64,000 bases of DNA from the NCBI GenBank assembly GCA_963666995.1, contig OY762941.1, forward strand, positions 3,100,001 through 3,164,000, given 5' to 3'. The translations under genes and the position numbers were made by a program. This document shows, one piece after another, positions 8,012 to 15,910 of this stretch; positions within the stretch are counted from its first letter, which is position 1; every line of letters starts with the position of its first letter. Source of the stretch: Syntrophobacter sp963666995. GTDB lineage: Bacteria > Desulfobacterota > Syntrophobacteria > Syntrophobacterales > Syntrophobacteraceae. The notes under the pieces were generated by a model that made no database searches, had not been told where the DNA came from, and saw only the letters and a list, made by a program, of their open reading frames with translations.

Positions 8012-9514
8012 TCAGCTCGGCTGAACCGGAAACACGATGCCGATCCTGAGACCTCCGGACGGCGCGTTGGACGCCTCGATTTCTCCGCCGAAAGACTCAA
8101 CGATACCCTTGCAGATCGCCAGACCAAGTCCGCTGCCTCCCTGGGCACGGCTTCTCGCCTTATCCACACGGTAGAGCCGGTCGAACAGGCACCCGAGGGA
8201 TTCTTCCGGGACCCCGGGTCCGGAATCTTCAAAGCACAGGGAAAGGCGATCCTGTATGAGTTCGTGGGAAATCCACAACACTCCCGGAGTCTGCGCATAC
8301 CGCAGCGTATTTTCCAGCAAATTCGAAAAGAGTTGCTTCAAACGGTCGGCATCCGCCATGATCGTGACTTGACCCGCGCATCTCGCCTCGACCCTGATAT
8401 CTCGGTGTTCGAAGCGTGTATGAAAAGATTTGAGAGTCTCTTCCAGCACCTCCAGAGGATTCACGGCCGTCCGTTCGGCATCTGAAGTCGGCGACTCGAT
8501 GAGCGACAGGTCATGGAGGTCGTGAACGATCCGGCTCACGTGCTGCACCTCGAAGTGGAGCGAATCCAGCGCCTCCCGGGTGACTTCCCTCACTCCGTCC
8601 TGCATCGCCTCGATCTCCCCGCGAAGGATTGCCAGAGGGGTCCTCAGTTCGTGAGAGATATCGGCGAGCCATTGCCGGCGCATCCATTCGTACCGTTCCA
8701 GGGCCTGGGCCATCTCATTGAAATCGGCTGCCAACTGCCCGAGTTCGTCCTGCGATCGAACTTCGATCCGCGTTTCAAACCTGCGGGAAGTCAAAGCCCG
8801 TGTTCCTTCCGCAAGCACCTTTACCGGCAGCAGCAGATGACGCGGCAGCACAAAGGCAACGAGAACCCCCAGCAGCACTGCAACCCCGCCTATCGTAGAG
8901 AACGTCTGAGACTGGACCCTGAGGTATTCTTCGTCCAAAGGGTGTATCACGTGCTCGGGTCTTTTCATCCCCAGCCATCCAACCAGCTCGCCATCCACCG
9001 TGATGGGCCGAAGCCGATACCCCTCCGTCGAGGATGGTCCACCTGCGGTCAGAGGTTGCTTATCGGCATCGAAGAGGGAGATGTGTCGAGCCATATCCTC
9101 GGGGCTCGGCGGAGGAACGGGCGGGAGGGGAGGCAACTGGCCAAACGGCGGCGCTTCTCCCTGCTGCGGATGCTTCCCGGCGTGAGGGCCGGGCGAGTGG
9201 GGGGGCGGCGGAGAAGGCGGAGGATAGGGCCGCTCCTCCGGGATTGCAGTTCCCCGGAACCGCCCGTGCTCTATTCCCGTCACCTGGAGCAACCGGTCCA
9301 GGTTATCCAGGATGGGGCTCCAACTGCGGGTCCTTCGGTATTCCTGGCCCAACGCGTCCGCAAGTTCACTGAGCCTCTGCATTTCCACCTTACTGATATA
9401 TTCTTCAAAATTTCGGAAGGCGTAATACCTCGAAATCAGAAACATGGAGATCACGATTACAAGGCTGTTCAAAAGAAAAGTCAGGAAGACCTTGTGCCTG
9501 AATTTTAGCTTCAT
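8012..9514 (-). CDS. baeS: BaeS-like membrane sensor histidine kinase with proline-rich periplasmic loop
   Basis: A 500-residue kinase. It has an N-terminal helix (about residues 8-28) and a periplasmic region with a striking Pro-rich stretch (about 95-140, including PPPSPPPPHSPGPHAG and LPPLPPVPPPSPEDM). A second helix near 200-220 is followed by HAMP. The phospho-acceptor is His288 in ISHELRTPL, and the ATPase has N, G1 (DSGPGVPEE) and G2 (GGSGLGLAI) boxes. Start 9514 has GGGAG about 8 bases upstream and puts the first helix at the N-terminus. It presumably senses an envelope signal and phosphorylates the BaeR-like regulator. The Pro-rich loop recalls the secreted Pro-rich protein encoded divergently next door. 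Confidence 0.85.
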   Translation of the reverse strand: MKLKFRHKVFLTFLLNSLVIVISMFLISRYYAFRNFEEYISKVEMQRLSELADALGQEYRRTRSWSPILDNLDRLLQVTGIEHGRFRGTAIPEERPYPPPSPPPPHSPGPHAGKHPQQGEAPPFGQLPPLPPVPPPSPEDMARHISLFDADKQPLTAGGPSSTEGYRLRPITVDGELVGWLGMKRPEHVIHPLDEEYLRVQSQTFSTIGGVAVLLGVLVAFVLPRHLLLPVKVLAEGTRALTSRRFETRIEVRSQDELGQLAADFNEMAQALERYEWMRRQWLADISHELRTPLAILRGEIEAMQDGVREVTREALDSLHFEVQHVSRIVHDLHDLSLIESPTSDAERTAVNPLEVLEETLKSFHTRFEHRDIRVEARCAGQVTIMADADRLKQLFSNLLENTLRYAQTPGVLWISHELIQDRLSLCFEDSGPGVPEESLGCLFDRLYRVDKARSRAQGGSGLGLAICKGIVESFGGEIEASNAPSGGLRIGIVFPVQPS

Positions 9515-9674
9515 GCGATATCGCTCCCATTCGATGGTGCATACCCGCCTCAAGCGGCAGGCTCCGCCGCGCGACCCGGCAGCGTATTTTCATAAGTGGC
9601 CTATTGCGTTCGCAAAGTCAACGTTTCGCATCCGTCATGAGCGCATCTCCACATTGATTCCACTTGGCCTCCAC

Positions 9675-9690
9675 ATTTTCTCCAGAATTG
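9675..9690 (+). promoter_or_regulatory. Candidate BaeR-box
   Basis: The string ATTTTCTCCAGAATTG lies in the divergent region between the kinase gene and the Pro-rich secreted protein gene. As I recall it, the E. coli BaeR box is TTTTTCTCCATDATTGGC, and this site agrees at most positions. A weaker relative (TCTCCACATTG) lies about 30 bases to the left. Position and match suggest autoregulation or control of the secreted protein, but one degenerate match is weak evidence. Confidence 0.35.
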
Positions 9691-9785
9691 ATAATTACAA
9701 TCCGCTCCATCCTCGAGTTGGCTGAGGGGACTCCCTCCAACGGCAAATCTCATAGGCCCACTAACGGTTTCCTCACCCTCGAAGT

Positions 9786-9815
9786 TGCAGGGGCGGTCTT
9801 TGGGCCGCCCCTGCA
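9786..9815. repeat. Perfect 11-bp-arm hairpin in divergent intergenic region
   Basis: TGCAGGGGCGG at 9786-9796 pairs perfectly with CCGCCCCTGCA at 9805-9815 around an 8-base loop. No T-run follows on either strand, so it is not a standard terminator. GC-rich hairpins of this type are frequent dispersed elements in related genomes. The rest of the 9515-9971 gap shows no gene. Confidence 0.6.
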
Positions 9816-9971
9816 TAGAACACAACCGACTCCGGCCCTGGCGGCTCGGATTTTGGAGAAAGGAGGTGCAGGAGAATCCGCACGAATTCCATGCACTGGA
9901 GCGGGATCGATGTCCGGAAGATAGGATGTTGGCGAAAATCAACCACAGACAATTTACAAGGAGAAGCAAAT

Positions 9972-10478
9972 ATGCATATGCGCAAAATTATGATTGGCCT
10001 TGCCCTGACTTTGGTCCTGGGTTCGGCCGCATGGGCCGGCGCTCCCGGTAAACCCGAGGAGATGCCTCCCCCGCCTCCAATGTTTCACATGATGGGGTTG
10101 TCGGGTATCTGCGCGGATCAACAGCACCTCTACGTGATAGTATGCGGCAAGATCCTGCAGTACGGACTCCCCGACATGGCCCTCCTGAAGACGGTGGATT
10201 TGCCTGAACCTGGACCCCCGCCGGGACCCCCACCAAAAATGACGGATGCCGGAAAGCCCGGACATCCGCCGGGCCCCCCGGCTAAAGGGGAGGAATTCGG
10301 TAAGTTTCCGCCACCGCCTCCTCACATGGGGCCCCAGGGGATTTTGGCCAGCAATGGCTCTCTTTTCGTTATGGCCGGGCCGAAGATATACAGGTATGCC
10401 ATTCCCGATCTGACACTGCAGGCAACTGTAGAACTCCCGAAGCCGGAGCCTCCGAAGCCCCCGCAGCCTGGCAAGTGA
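9972..10478 (+). CDS. Secreted proline-rich protein with a two-fold internal repeat
   Basis: A 168-residue protein starting at the ATG at 9972, with AAGGAG 7 bases upstream. A signal peptide (cleavage probably after AAWAG) is followed by a Pro/Met/His-rich segment (PPPPPMFHMMG). Two similar units follow: LYVIVCGKILQYGLPDMALL (about 56-75) and LFVMAGPKIYRYAIPDLTLQ (about 125-144), each continuing into VDLP/VELP and a Pro-rich linker. Each unit looks like a blade-type beta repeat. The gene is divergent from the BaeS-like kinase, whose sensor loop is also Pro-rich, so it may be a periplasmic partner or target of that system. No named family was recognised. Confidence 0.75.
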   Translation: MHMRKIMIGLALTLVLGSAAWAGAPGKPEEMPPPPPMFHMMGLSGICADQQHLYVIVCGKILQYGLPDMALLKTVDLPEPGPPPGPPPKMTDAGKPGHPPGPPAKGEEFGKFPPPPPHMGPQGILASNGSLFVMAGPKIYRYAIPDLTLQATVELPKPEPPKPPQPGK

Positions 10479-10602
10479 CCTCTTTTGTCTCTCTCGCGGG
10501 CAGATCTGTACGCTCCGCCCGCGGGAGCCGCGCAGTAAACGGGGAAGCACTCCATGCCCGTTCTAAGGCCGGGCGCTTTCCCCAACGAGAGAGGCGGATG
10601 TT

Positions 10603-11244
10603 GTGCAAGACAATCAAAATCAAAATACACGCGGGCGGCTGATCGAAGCCGCCGGGGAAGTCTTTGCTGAAATAGGGCTGCATGAAGCCGGCATCGAGGA
10701 GATCTGCCTCCGTGCCGGGGTGGACTCCGCGGTTGCAAATAGCCATTTCGGCAGCAAAGAGGACCTCTACGGCACCGTGTTGAGGCACACTCTCGGATCG
10801 TCCGTCGATAAGTATCCATTTGACCTGGACCTGGGCGGCTGCGAGGCCGCGGAAAGCGTACTCTTCGCCTTTGTCCGCTCACTTTTGCGCCGGTTCTTTG
10901 ATGAAAAACGGCCCGCATGGCATGGGAAGCTCATGGCCCGTGAGATTGCCGACCACACTAAAGTGCTCGATGAGATCATCGAAGAAGCGGTCCGGCCGAT
11001 TTACGAACACCTGAGAACCATCGTGCTCGAACTGTTGGAGAACACCGCGGATGAAGAGATTGTCCGGCTCTGCTCGATGAGTATCCTCGGACAGTGCATC
11101 TTTTACCACCACTCGAGAGCCCTCACGGAACGGCTCTATCAGCACAAACTAAATGCCGCGGACATCGATCGGCTGGCCCGCCACATCACCCTGTTTTCGA
11201 TTGGGGCCATGCAGAAGCTGGGTAATAGCTCCGGCGGGGCATGA
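10603..11244 (+). CDS. TetR/AcrR-family transcriptional regulator
   Basis: A 213-residue protein with a GTG start and GAGGCGG about 6 bases upstream. The N-terminal helix-turn-helix is clear (RLIEAAGEVFAEIGLHEAGI, then ICLRAGVDSAVANSHFGSKE). The C-terminal ligand domain resembles the CerR/DUF1956-type subgroup. It lies 181 bases upstream of, and in the same direction as, the RND efflux operon, so it most likely represses that operon in response to a pump substrate. An imperfect hairpin (CGCGGGC / GCCCGCG, about 10496-10530) lies between it and the preceding gene. Confidence 0.88.
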   Translation: MQDNQNQNTRGRLIEAAGEVFAEIGLHEAGIEEICLRAGVDSAVANSHFGSKEDLYGTVLRHTLGSSVDKYPFDLDLGGCEAAESVLFAFVRSLLRRFFDEKRPAWHGKLMAREIADHTKVLDEIIEEAVRPIYEHLRTIVLELLENTADEEIVRLCSMSILGQCIFYHHSRALTERLYQHKLNAADIDRLARHITLFSIGAMQKLGNSSGGA

Positions 11245-11425
11245 TCTGACTTATCCTCGCCTTGTGGCTCCAGGACTGCCGGAGGCTCTATCGCGGTAGG
11301 AACACTGTGACACGCCACGGCACCACAGGAGACAGCGCAGATGTTTCGAATCGCCTTGAAAATGCTTTTTGGCGATCGGGGGAAATACTTGTGATTCCAA
11401 TAATTGAGGAAGTGATAGGAAAGCG

Positions 11426-11602
11426 ATGACCGGGAAAAATACCAGGACCAATCTGAATCCATCGTTAGCACTGACTTTTTTGATCGTGGCCGTGACCGGG
11501 GTGATGATGTTGTTTCATATCGGAGGAGGAAGGATTCATCCTCTGCATGAGTGGATGAGTGTCGTGTTCCTCAGCCTGTGTGTTATTGGTTTGGAATTAT
11601 GA
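11426..11602 (+). CDS. Small membrane protein coupled to efflux operon (DUF4405-like)
   Basis: A 58-residue frame, ATG at 11426 with AGGA 7 bases upstream. It ends at a TGA that overlaps the ATG of the membrane fusion protein gene (ATGA, 11599-11602). Two hydrophobic segments flank a short loop (LALTFLIVAVTGVMMLF, then HPLHEWMSVVFL). The TG after the first helix and the HxxHEW element resemble the DUF4405 family of small membrane proteins, though the usual C-terminal His/Trp helix end is missing. The overlap and ribosome-binding site argue for translation. It may be a small accessory subunit of the pump, or only a leader that couples translation. Confidence 0.55.
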   Translation: MTGKNTRTNLNPSLALTFLIVAVTGVMMLFHIGGGRIHPLHEWMSVVFLSLCVIGLEL

Positions 11603-12795
11603 ACGAGAGTCTCTCAATCCCGCAATCCAGCGTAAATCCTCCGCCGGAGCAGCGACGCTTTCGGCGAACGATCTTGATCTGGATCGTGTTCCTGTTGGCG
11701 GCAGCGGTGACCCTTGCCTTTATGATGCATCGTCCCGCAGCACAACCTCCCATGGGAGGCCTTCCCCCCGGGACGGGCGGCGCCGAAAGCGTTGAAGTCG
11801 CTTCCGCCGAATTGCATGACATACCGGTCATCCTTTCCGGTCTCGGCACTGTTACACCGCTTGCCACGGTGACCGTCAAGTCGCAAATCAGCGGCTACCT
11901 GGCCGAGGTCGGGTTCACCGAGGGGCAGTTGGTTCGCAGGGGAGATCTACTGGCCCAGGTGGATCCGCGTCCCTATCACGCTCTCCTGGAGCAGTACGAA
12001 GGGGCCTTGGCTAAGGACCAGGCGCTTCTGGACAATGCGCACCTTGATCTCAAACGTTATCAGACCCTCATCAAGCAGGATTCAATTTCGAGACAGACCG
12101 TCGATACCCAGGCAACCACCGTGCGCCAGTACGAGGGGGCGGTTCGCACCGATCGGGGTCTGGTGGAGGCTGAAAAACTGAACCTGACCTATTGCCGCAT
12201 CACCTCGCCCATCGATGGCCGGGTCGGGTTGCGCCAGGTGGACGTGGGCAATTACGTGCAGCCATCCGATTCCTCAGGTGTCACGGTTGTCACGGAGGTC
12301 TCGCCGATATCGGTCATCTTTGTGCTGCCGGAGGATTGTGTGCCGCAGTTGCGCGCCCGGCTGCGCCAAAACGCATCGCTGCCGGTGGCCGCTTACGACC
12401 GATCAAACACCACCAAGATCGCCGAAGGGAAACTGTCCGCAATAGACAGCCAATTGGACACGAGCACCGGTACACTGAAATTGCGGGCGATCTTTCCCAA
12501 CACGGACGATGCGCTGTTTCCCAATCAGTTCGTCAATGCCCGGTTGCTGCTGGATACGGTTCAAGGGGCGATTACCGTACCCTTGGCGGCTGTGCAGAAC
12601 GGTGCAGACGGCAAAATGGTTTACGTAGTGGATGACGACAACAGGGTGCACATACGGAAGATCAAAACGGGTGTTGGCGACAGCGAGCGGGTTGCCGTCA
12701 CTGACGGCTTGAAAGCGGGCGAACGGGTGGTGACCGATGGGGCAAACCGGTTGCAGGAGGGTGCGACCGTGTCGATTGCGGCAACGGGATCGTGA
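11599..12795 (+). CDS. mdtA: RND efflux membrane fusion protein, MdtA-like
   Basis: A 398-residue periplasmic adaptor of the HlyD/AcrA family. An N-terminal anchor helix (about residues 23-40) is followed by a lipoyl-type segment (VTVKSQISGYLAEVGFTEGQ), a coiled-coil hairpin, the second lipoyl half (ITSPIDGRVGLRQVDVGNYV) and beta-barrel and membrane-proximal domains. The start was set at 11599 from the ATGA overlap with the preceding small gene. It links the inner-membrane RND pump to the outer-membrane channel. The order adaptor, RND, RND, channel matches mdtABC plus a TolC-type gene. In E. coli, MdtA works with the MdtB/MdtC heterotrimer and is controlled by BaeSR, and a BaeSR-like pair is nearby. 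Confidence 0.9.
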   Translation: MNESLSIPQSSVNPPPEQRRFRRTILIWIVFLLAAAVTLAFMMHRPAAQPPMGGLPPGTGGAESVEVASAELHDIPVILSGLGTVTPLATVTVKSQISGYLAEVGFTEGQLVRRGDLLAQVDPRPYHALLEQYEGALAKDQALLDNAHLDLKRYQTLIKQDSISRQTVDTQATTVRQYEGAVRTDRGLVEAEKLNLTYCRITSPIDGRVGLRQVDVGNYVQPSDSSGVTVVTEVSPISVIFVLPEDCVPQLRARLRQNASLPVAAYDRSNTTKIAEGKLSAIDSQLDTSTGTLKLRAIFPNTDDALFPNQFVNARLLLDTVQGAITVPLAAVQNGADGKMVYVVDDDNRVHIRKIKTGVGDSERVAVTDGLKAGERVVTDGANRLQEGATVSIAATGS

Positions 12796-12799
12796 TGCA

Positions 12800-15700
12800 A
12801 TGAACCCTTCACGGATCTTTATTGAACGGCCCGTCGCCACCACGTTGCTCATGACGGCGCTGATGCTGCTCGGCATCGTCGCTTATTTCTACCTGCCGCT
12901 GTCGGCCCTGCCGACGGTCGACTACCCCACGATCCAGGTTCAAACCTTTTATCCGGGCGCCAGCCCCGAAGTGATGGGTTCGGCCGTCACCGCACCGCTC
13001 GAAAAGCAGCTCGGTCAGATGGCCAATCTGCGCCAGATGTCGTCGCGCAGCTCCGGCGGGGCTTCGGTCATCACGCTGCAGTTCGACCTTTCCCTGGCTC
13101 TGGACATCGCCGAGCAGGAAGTGCAGGCCGCAATCAATGCCGCCGACAACATGCTGCCGAACGACCTCCCCGCGCCGCCTATCTATGCCAAGGTGAATCC
13201 CGCCGATCCGGCCATCCTGACTTTGGCGCTGACCTCCGACTCGATGCCTTTGACCGAATTGCATCGCATCGCCGAGACGCGTCTCGGGCAGAAGATTTCC
13301 CAGATCTCCGGCGTCGGTCTGGTCACCGTCTCGGGCGGCCACCGCCCGGCGATCCGCGTGCGTTTCGATCCCCGAAAGCTCTCGGCATACGGCATGGCGA
13401 TCGACGACCTGCGCACGCAGATCGGTAACCTCAACGTCAACACGGCCAAAGGGTCTCTGGACGGTCCGCAGCGCGCATGGACGATCGACGCCAATGACCA
13501 GCTGCAGAGCGCTGATGAGTACCTGGCGTCGGTTATCGCATACAAAAACGGGCGGCCCGTGCTGCTCTCCGACGTGGCAGACGCCGTGGAAGGGCCGGAA
13601 GACAATCAACTGGGTGCGTGGATGAACCGGACGCCGGCGATCATTCTAAGTGTGCAGCGGCAGCCCGGTGCCAACGTCATCAGGGTGGTGGACGCCATCA
13701 AAGAGCTTCTGCCGAGCCTGCAGTCCTCTCTTCCCAAGGCCGTCACCATCACGCCGCTTACCGACCGGACCACCACCATCCGCGCTTCGGTCCGCGATGT
13801 GCAGTTGGACCTGGCGCTGGCCGTGGTGCTGGTCGTCCTTGTACTCCTCGTCTTCCTGGGCGATCTGCGGGCCACTCTCATCCCCAGCCTGTCCGTACCG
13901 CTTTCCCTGGTCGGGGCCCTGGCGGCTATGTATCTCTGGGGATTCAGCCTCGACAACCTGTCGCTCATGGCGCTCGCCATCGCGGCCGGGTTCGTCGTCG
14001 ACGACGCCATTGTGGTGATCGAAAACATCGCGCGCTACGTGGAGCAGGGGGAGTCGCCCCTGCGTGCGGCGCTCCGGGGTTCAGAAGAGATTGTTTTCAC
14101 CATCGTCTCATTGACCGTGTCCCTGATCGCCGTGCTGATCCCTTTGCTCTTCATGGCTGACGTGGTCGGCCGCCTATTTCACGAGTTCGCCATCACGCTG
14201 GCCGCCACCATCGTGATCTCGGCTTTTGTTGCGCTGACGCTGGTGCCCATGATGTGCGCCCGGCTGCTGCGTCCGGCGGGACAGAAGCACCCGGGGCCTC
14301 TCGGCCGGGCGACGGAAGCGGTGATAAACAAAAGCATCGAGATCTACGGTCGCCTGCTGGACCGGGTCCTGGCTCACCGAATGCCGATGCTCCTGGCGGC
14401 CATCGGGACCCTCGCACTCACGGTGTACCTGGTCATGACCGCGCCCACGGGCTTTTTCCCGACGCAGGACGTGGGGATTCTTCAGGGAATCACCGAATGC
14501 CCAGGGAATGTGTCGCGCGCCGCAATGGTGGAGCGTCAGCAGAAGGTGGCCGATGTGCTGCTCGCGGACCGGGATGTGGTCAGCCTGGCTTCCTTTGTCG
14601 GGGTGGACGGGACCAATCCCACGCTCAACAGCGGCCGGTTCGTAATCAATCTGCGCGAGAAAAAGGACCGCGGAGCCCAAGCCGACACCATAGCCCGCCT
14701 CCAACACGCGGTGCGCATCGTGCCGGGGATCCGGTTGACTCTTCAACCGGTGCAGGACCTCACCATCGACACTTCCATCAGCGCCGGCCGCTACCAGATG
14801 ATGATCCAGGCCACGGACTGGGCGCTTCTGGACCGCTGGGTGCCCAAGCTGGTCACTGAACTGCGTACTCTCCCGCAGCTCAGCGACGTCGTGAGCGACC
14901 TCCAGGCGGACGGGCAGGCCCTCTACCTGGCCATCGATCGTCAGACGGCCGGACGGTTCGGCATCACGCCGGCGACCGTGGACAACGCGCTTTATGATGC
15001 CTTTGGGCAACGCATCGTTTCCACCATCTTCACTCAGTCGAACCAGTACAGGGTGATCATGGAGGCGTCGCCCGCGGTAAATCGCGACCTGAGTGCCCTG
15101 GACTCGATTTATCTTCCGTCTTCTACTGCCACCTCGGGGCAGGTGAGGCTCTCCTCCATCGTTCAGATCGAAGAACGCAAGATGCCGCTCGTCCTCACCC
15201 GTCTCGCGCAGGCGCCGGCGGCAACCGTTTCCTTCAACCTGGCGCCGGGCGTCGCCCTCAGCACGGGCATTGGCGCCGTGGACAGGGTGCGGGAAGGGCT
15301 CCACGCGCCTGAAAACGTTCAGTTCATCTACCAGGGAACGGCCGCCGCCTACCGCTCGTCGCTCTCCAATGAACTGGCGCTCGTTCTGGCCGCCGTCGTC
15401 AGCATGTACATCGTTCTGGGAGTACTCTATGAAAGTTTCATTCACCCCTTGACGATTCTCTCCACGCTGCCTTCCGCCACGGTGGGCGCCCTGCTGGGGC
15501 TCCGCCTCACGGGCCTGAACCTCGATATCATCGCCGTCATCGGCATCGTGCTCCTCATCGGCCTGGTGAAGAAGAACGCCATCATGATGATCGATTTCGC
15601 CCTGGCAGCCGAGCGTGAGGAGGGTAAGCCGCCGATGGAAGCGATCCGGCAGGCCTGTCTGCTGCGCTTCCGGCCCATCATGATGACGACCCTGGCGGCC

Positions 15701-15910
15701 CTTTTTGCCGCCGTGCCGCTGATGGCGGGGACCGGCGTCGGCTCCGAGCTGCGGCAGCCGCTCGGCCTGGTCATTATCGGCGGGCTCCTGGTCAGTCAAC
15801 TGCTGACCCTTTTCACGACACCGGTCATCTACCTGGCCTTCGACGCGATCGCCAGGCGGCTACGCAGGGGCGGTTCCGGGGAGCCGGCCGTAGAGGGCGA
15901 AACCGCATGA
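12800..15910 (+). CDS. mdtB: RND multidrug efflux transporter, MdtB-like
   Basis: A 1036-residue HAE1-type pump with 12 membrane segments and two large periplasmic loops. The proton-relay acidic pair is present in AGFVVDDAIVVIENIARY, and the conserved Lys in LIGLVKKNAIMMIDFA. The start ATG at 12800 lies 4 bases after the adaptor stop, and the upstream extension of the frame is rejected. It exports hydrophobic or anionic toxicants by proton antiport. Its 3' end overlaps the second RND gene as ATGA, which fits assembly of a mixed MdtB2C-like trimer. Confidence 0.92.
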   Translation: MNPSRIFIERPVATTLLMTALMLLGIVAYFYLPLSALPTVDYPTIQVQTFYPGASPEVMGSAVTAPLEKQLGQMANLRQMSSRSSGGASVITLQFDLSLALDIAEQEVQAAINAADNMLPNDLPAPPIYAKVNPADPAILTLALTSDSMPLTELHRIAETRLGQKISQISGVGLVTVSGGHRPAIRVRFDPRKLSAYGMAIDDLRTQIGNLNVNTAKGSLDGPQRAWTIDANDQLQSADEYLASVIAYKNGRPVLLSDVADAVEGPEDNQLGAWMNRTPAIILSVQRQPGANVIRVVDAIKELLPSLQSSLPKAVTITPLTDRTTTIRASVRDVQLDLALAVVLVVLVLLVFLGDLRATLIPSLSVPLSLVGALAAMYLWGFSLDNLSLMALAIAAGFVVDDAIVVIENIARYVEQGESPLRAALRGSEEIVFTIVSLTVSLIAVLIPLLFMADVVGRLFHEFAITLAATIVISAFVALTLVPMMCARLLRPAGQKHPGPLGRATEAVINKSIEIYGRLLDRVLAHRMPMLLAAIGTLALTVYLVMTAPTGFFPTQDVGILQGITECPGNVSRAAMVERQQKVADVLLADRDVVSLASFVGVDGTNPTLNSGRFVINLREKKDRGAQADTIARLQHAVRIVPGIRLTLQPVQDLTIDTSISAGRYQMMIQATDWALLDRWVPKLVTELRTLPQLSDVVSDLQADGQALYLAIDRQTAGRFGITPATVDNALYDAFGQRIVSTIFTQSNQYRVIMEASPAVNRDLSALDSIYLPSSTATSGQVRLSSIVQIEERKMPLVLTRLAQAPAATVSFNLAPGVALSTGIGAVDRVREGLHAPENVQFIYQGTAAAYRSSLSNELALVLAAVVSMYIVLGVLYESFIHPLTILSTLPSATVGALLGLRLTGLNLDIIAVIGIVLLIGLVKKNAIMMIDFALAAEREEGKPPMEAIRQACLLRFRPIMMTTLAALFAAVPLMAGTGVGSELRQPLGLVIIGGLLVSQLLTLFTTPVIYLAFDAIARRLRRGGSGEPAVEGETA

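Noticed and set aside
10494..10580. Rho-independent terminator after the Pro-rich protein gene
   Set aside because: A CGCGGGC/GCCCGCG hairpin exists but no T-run follows, and its stem is short. Recorded only as context.
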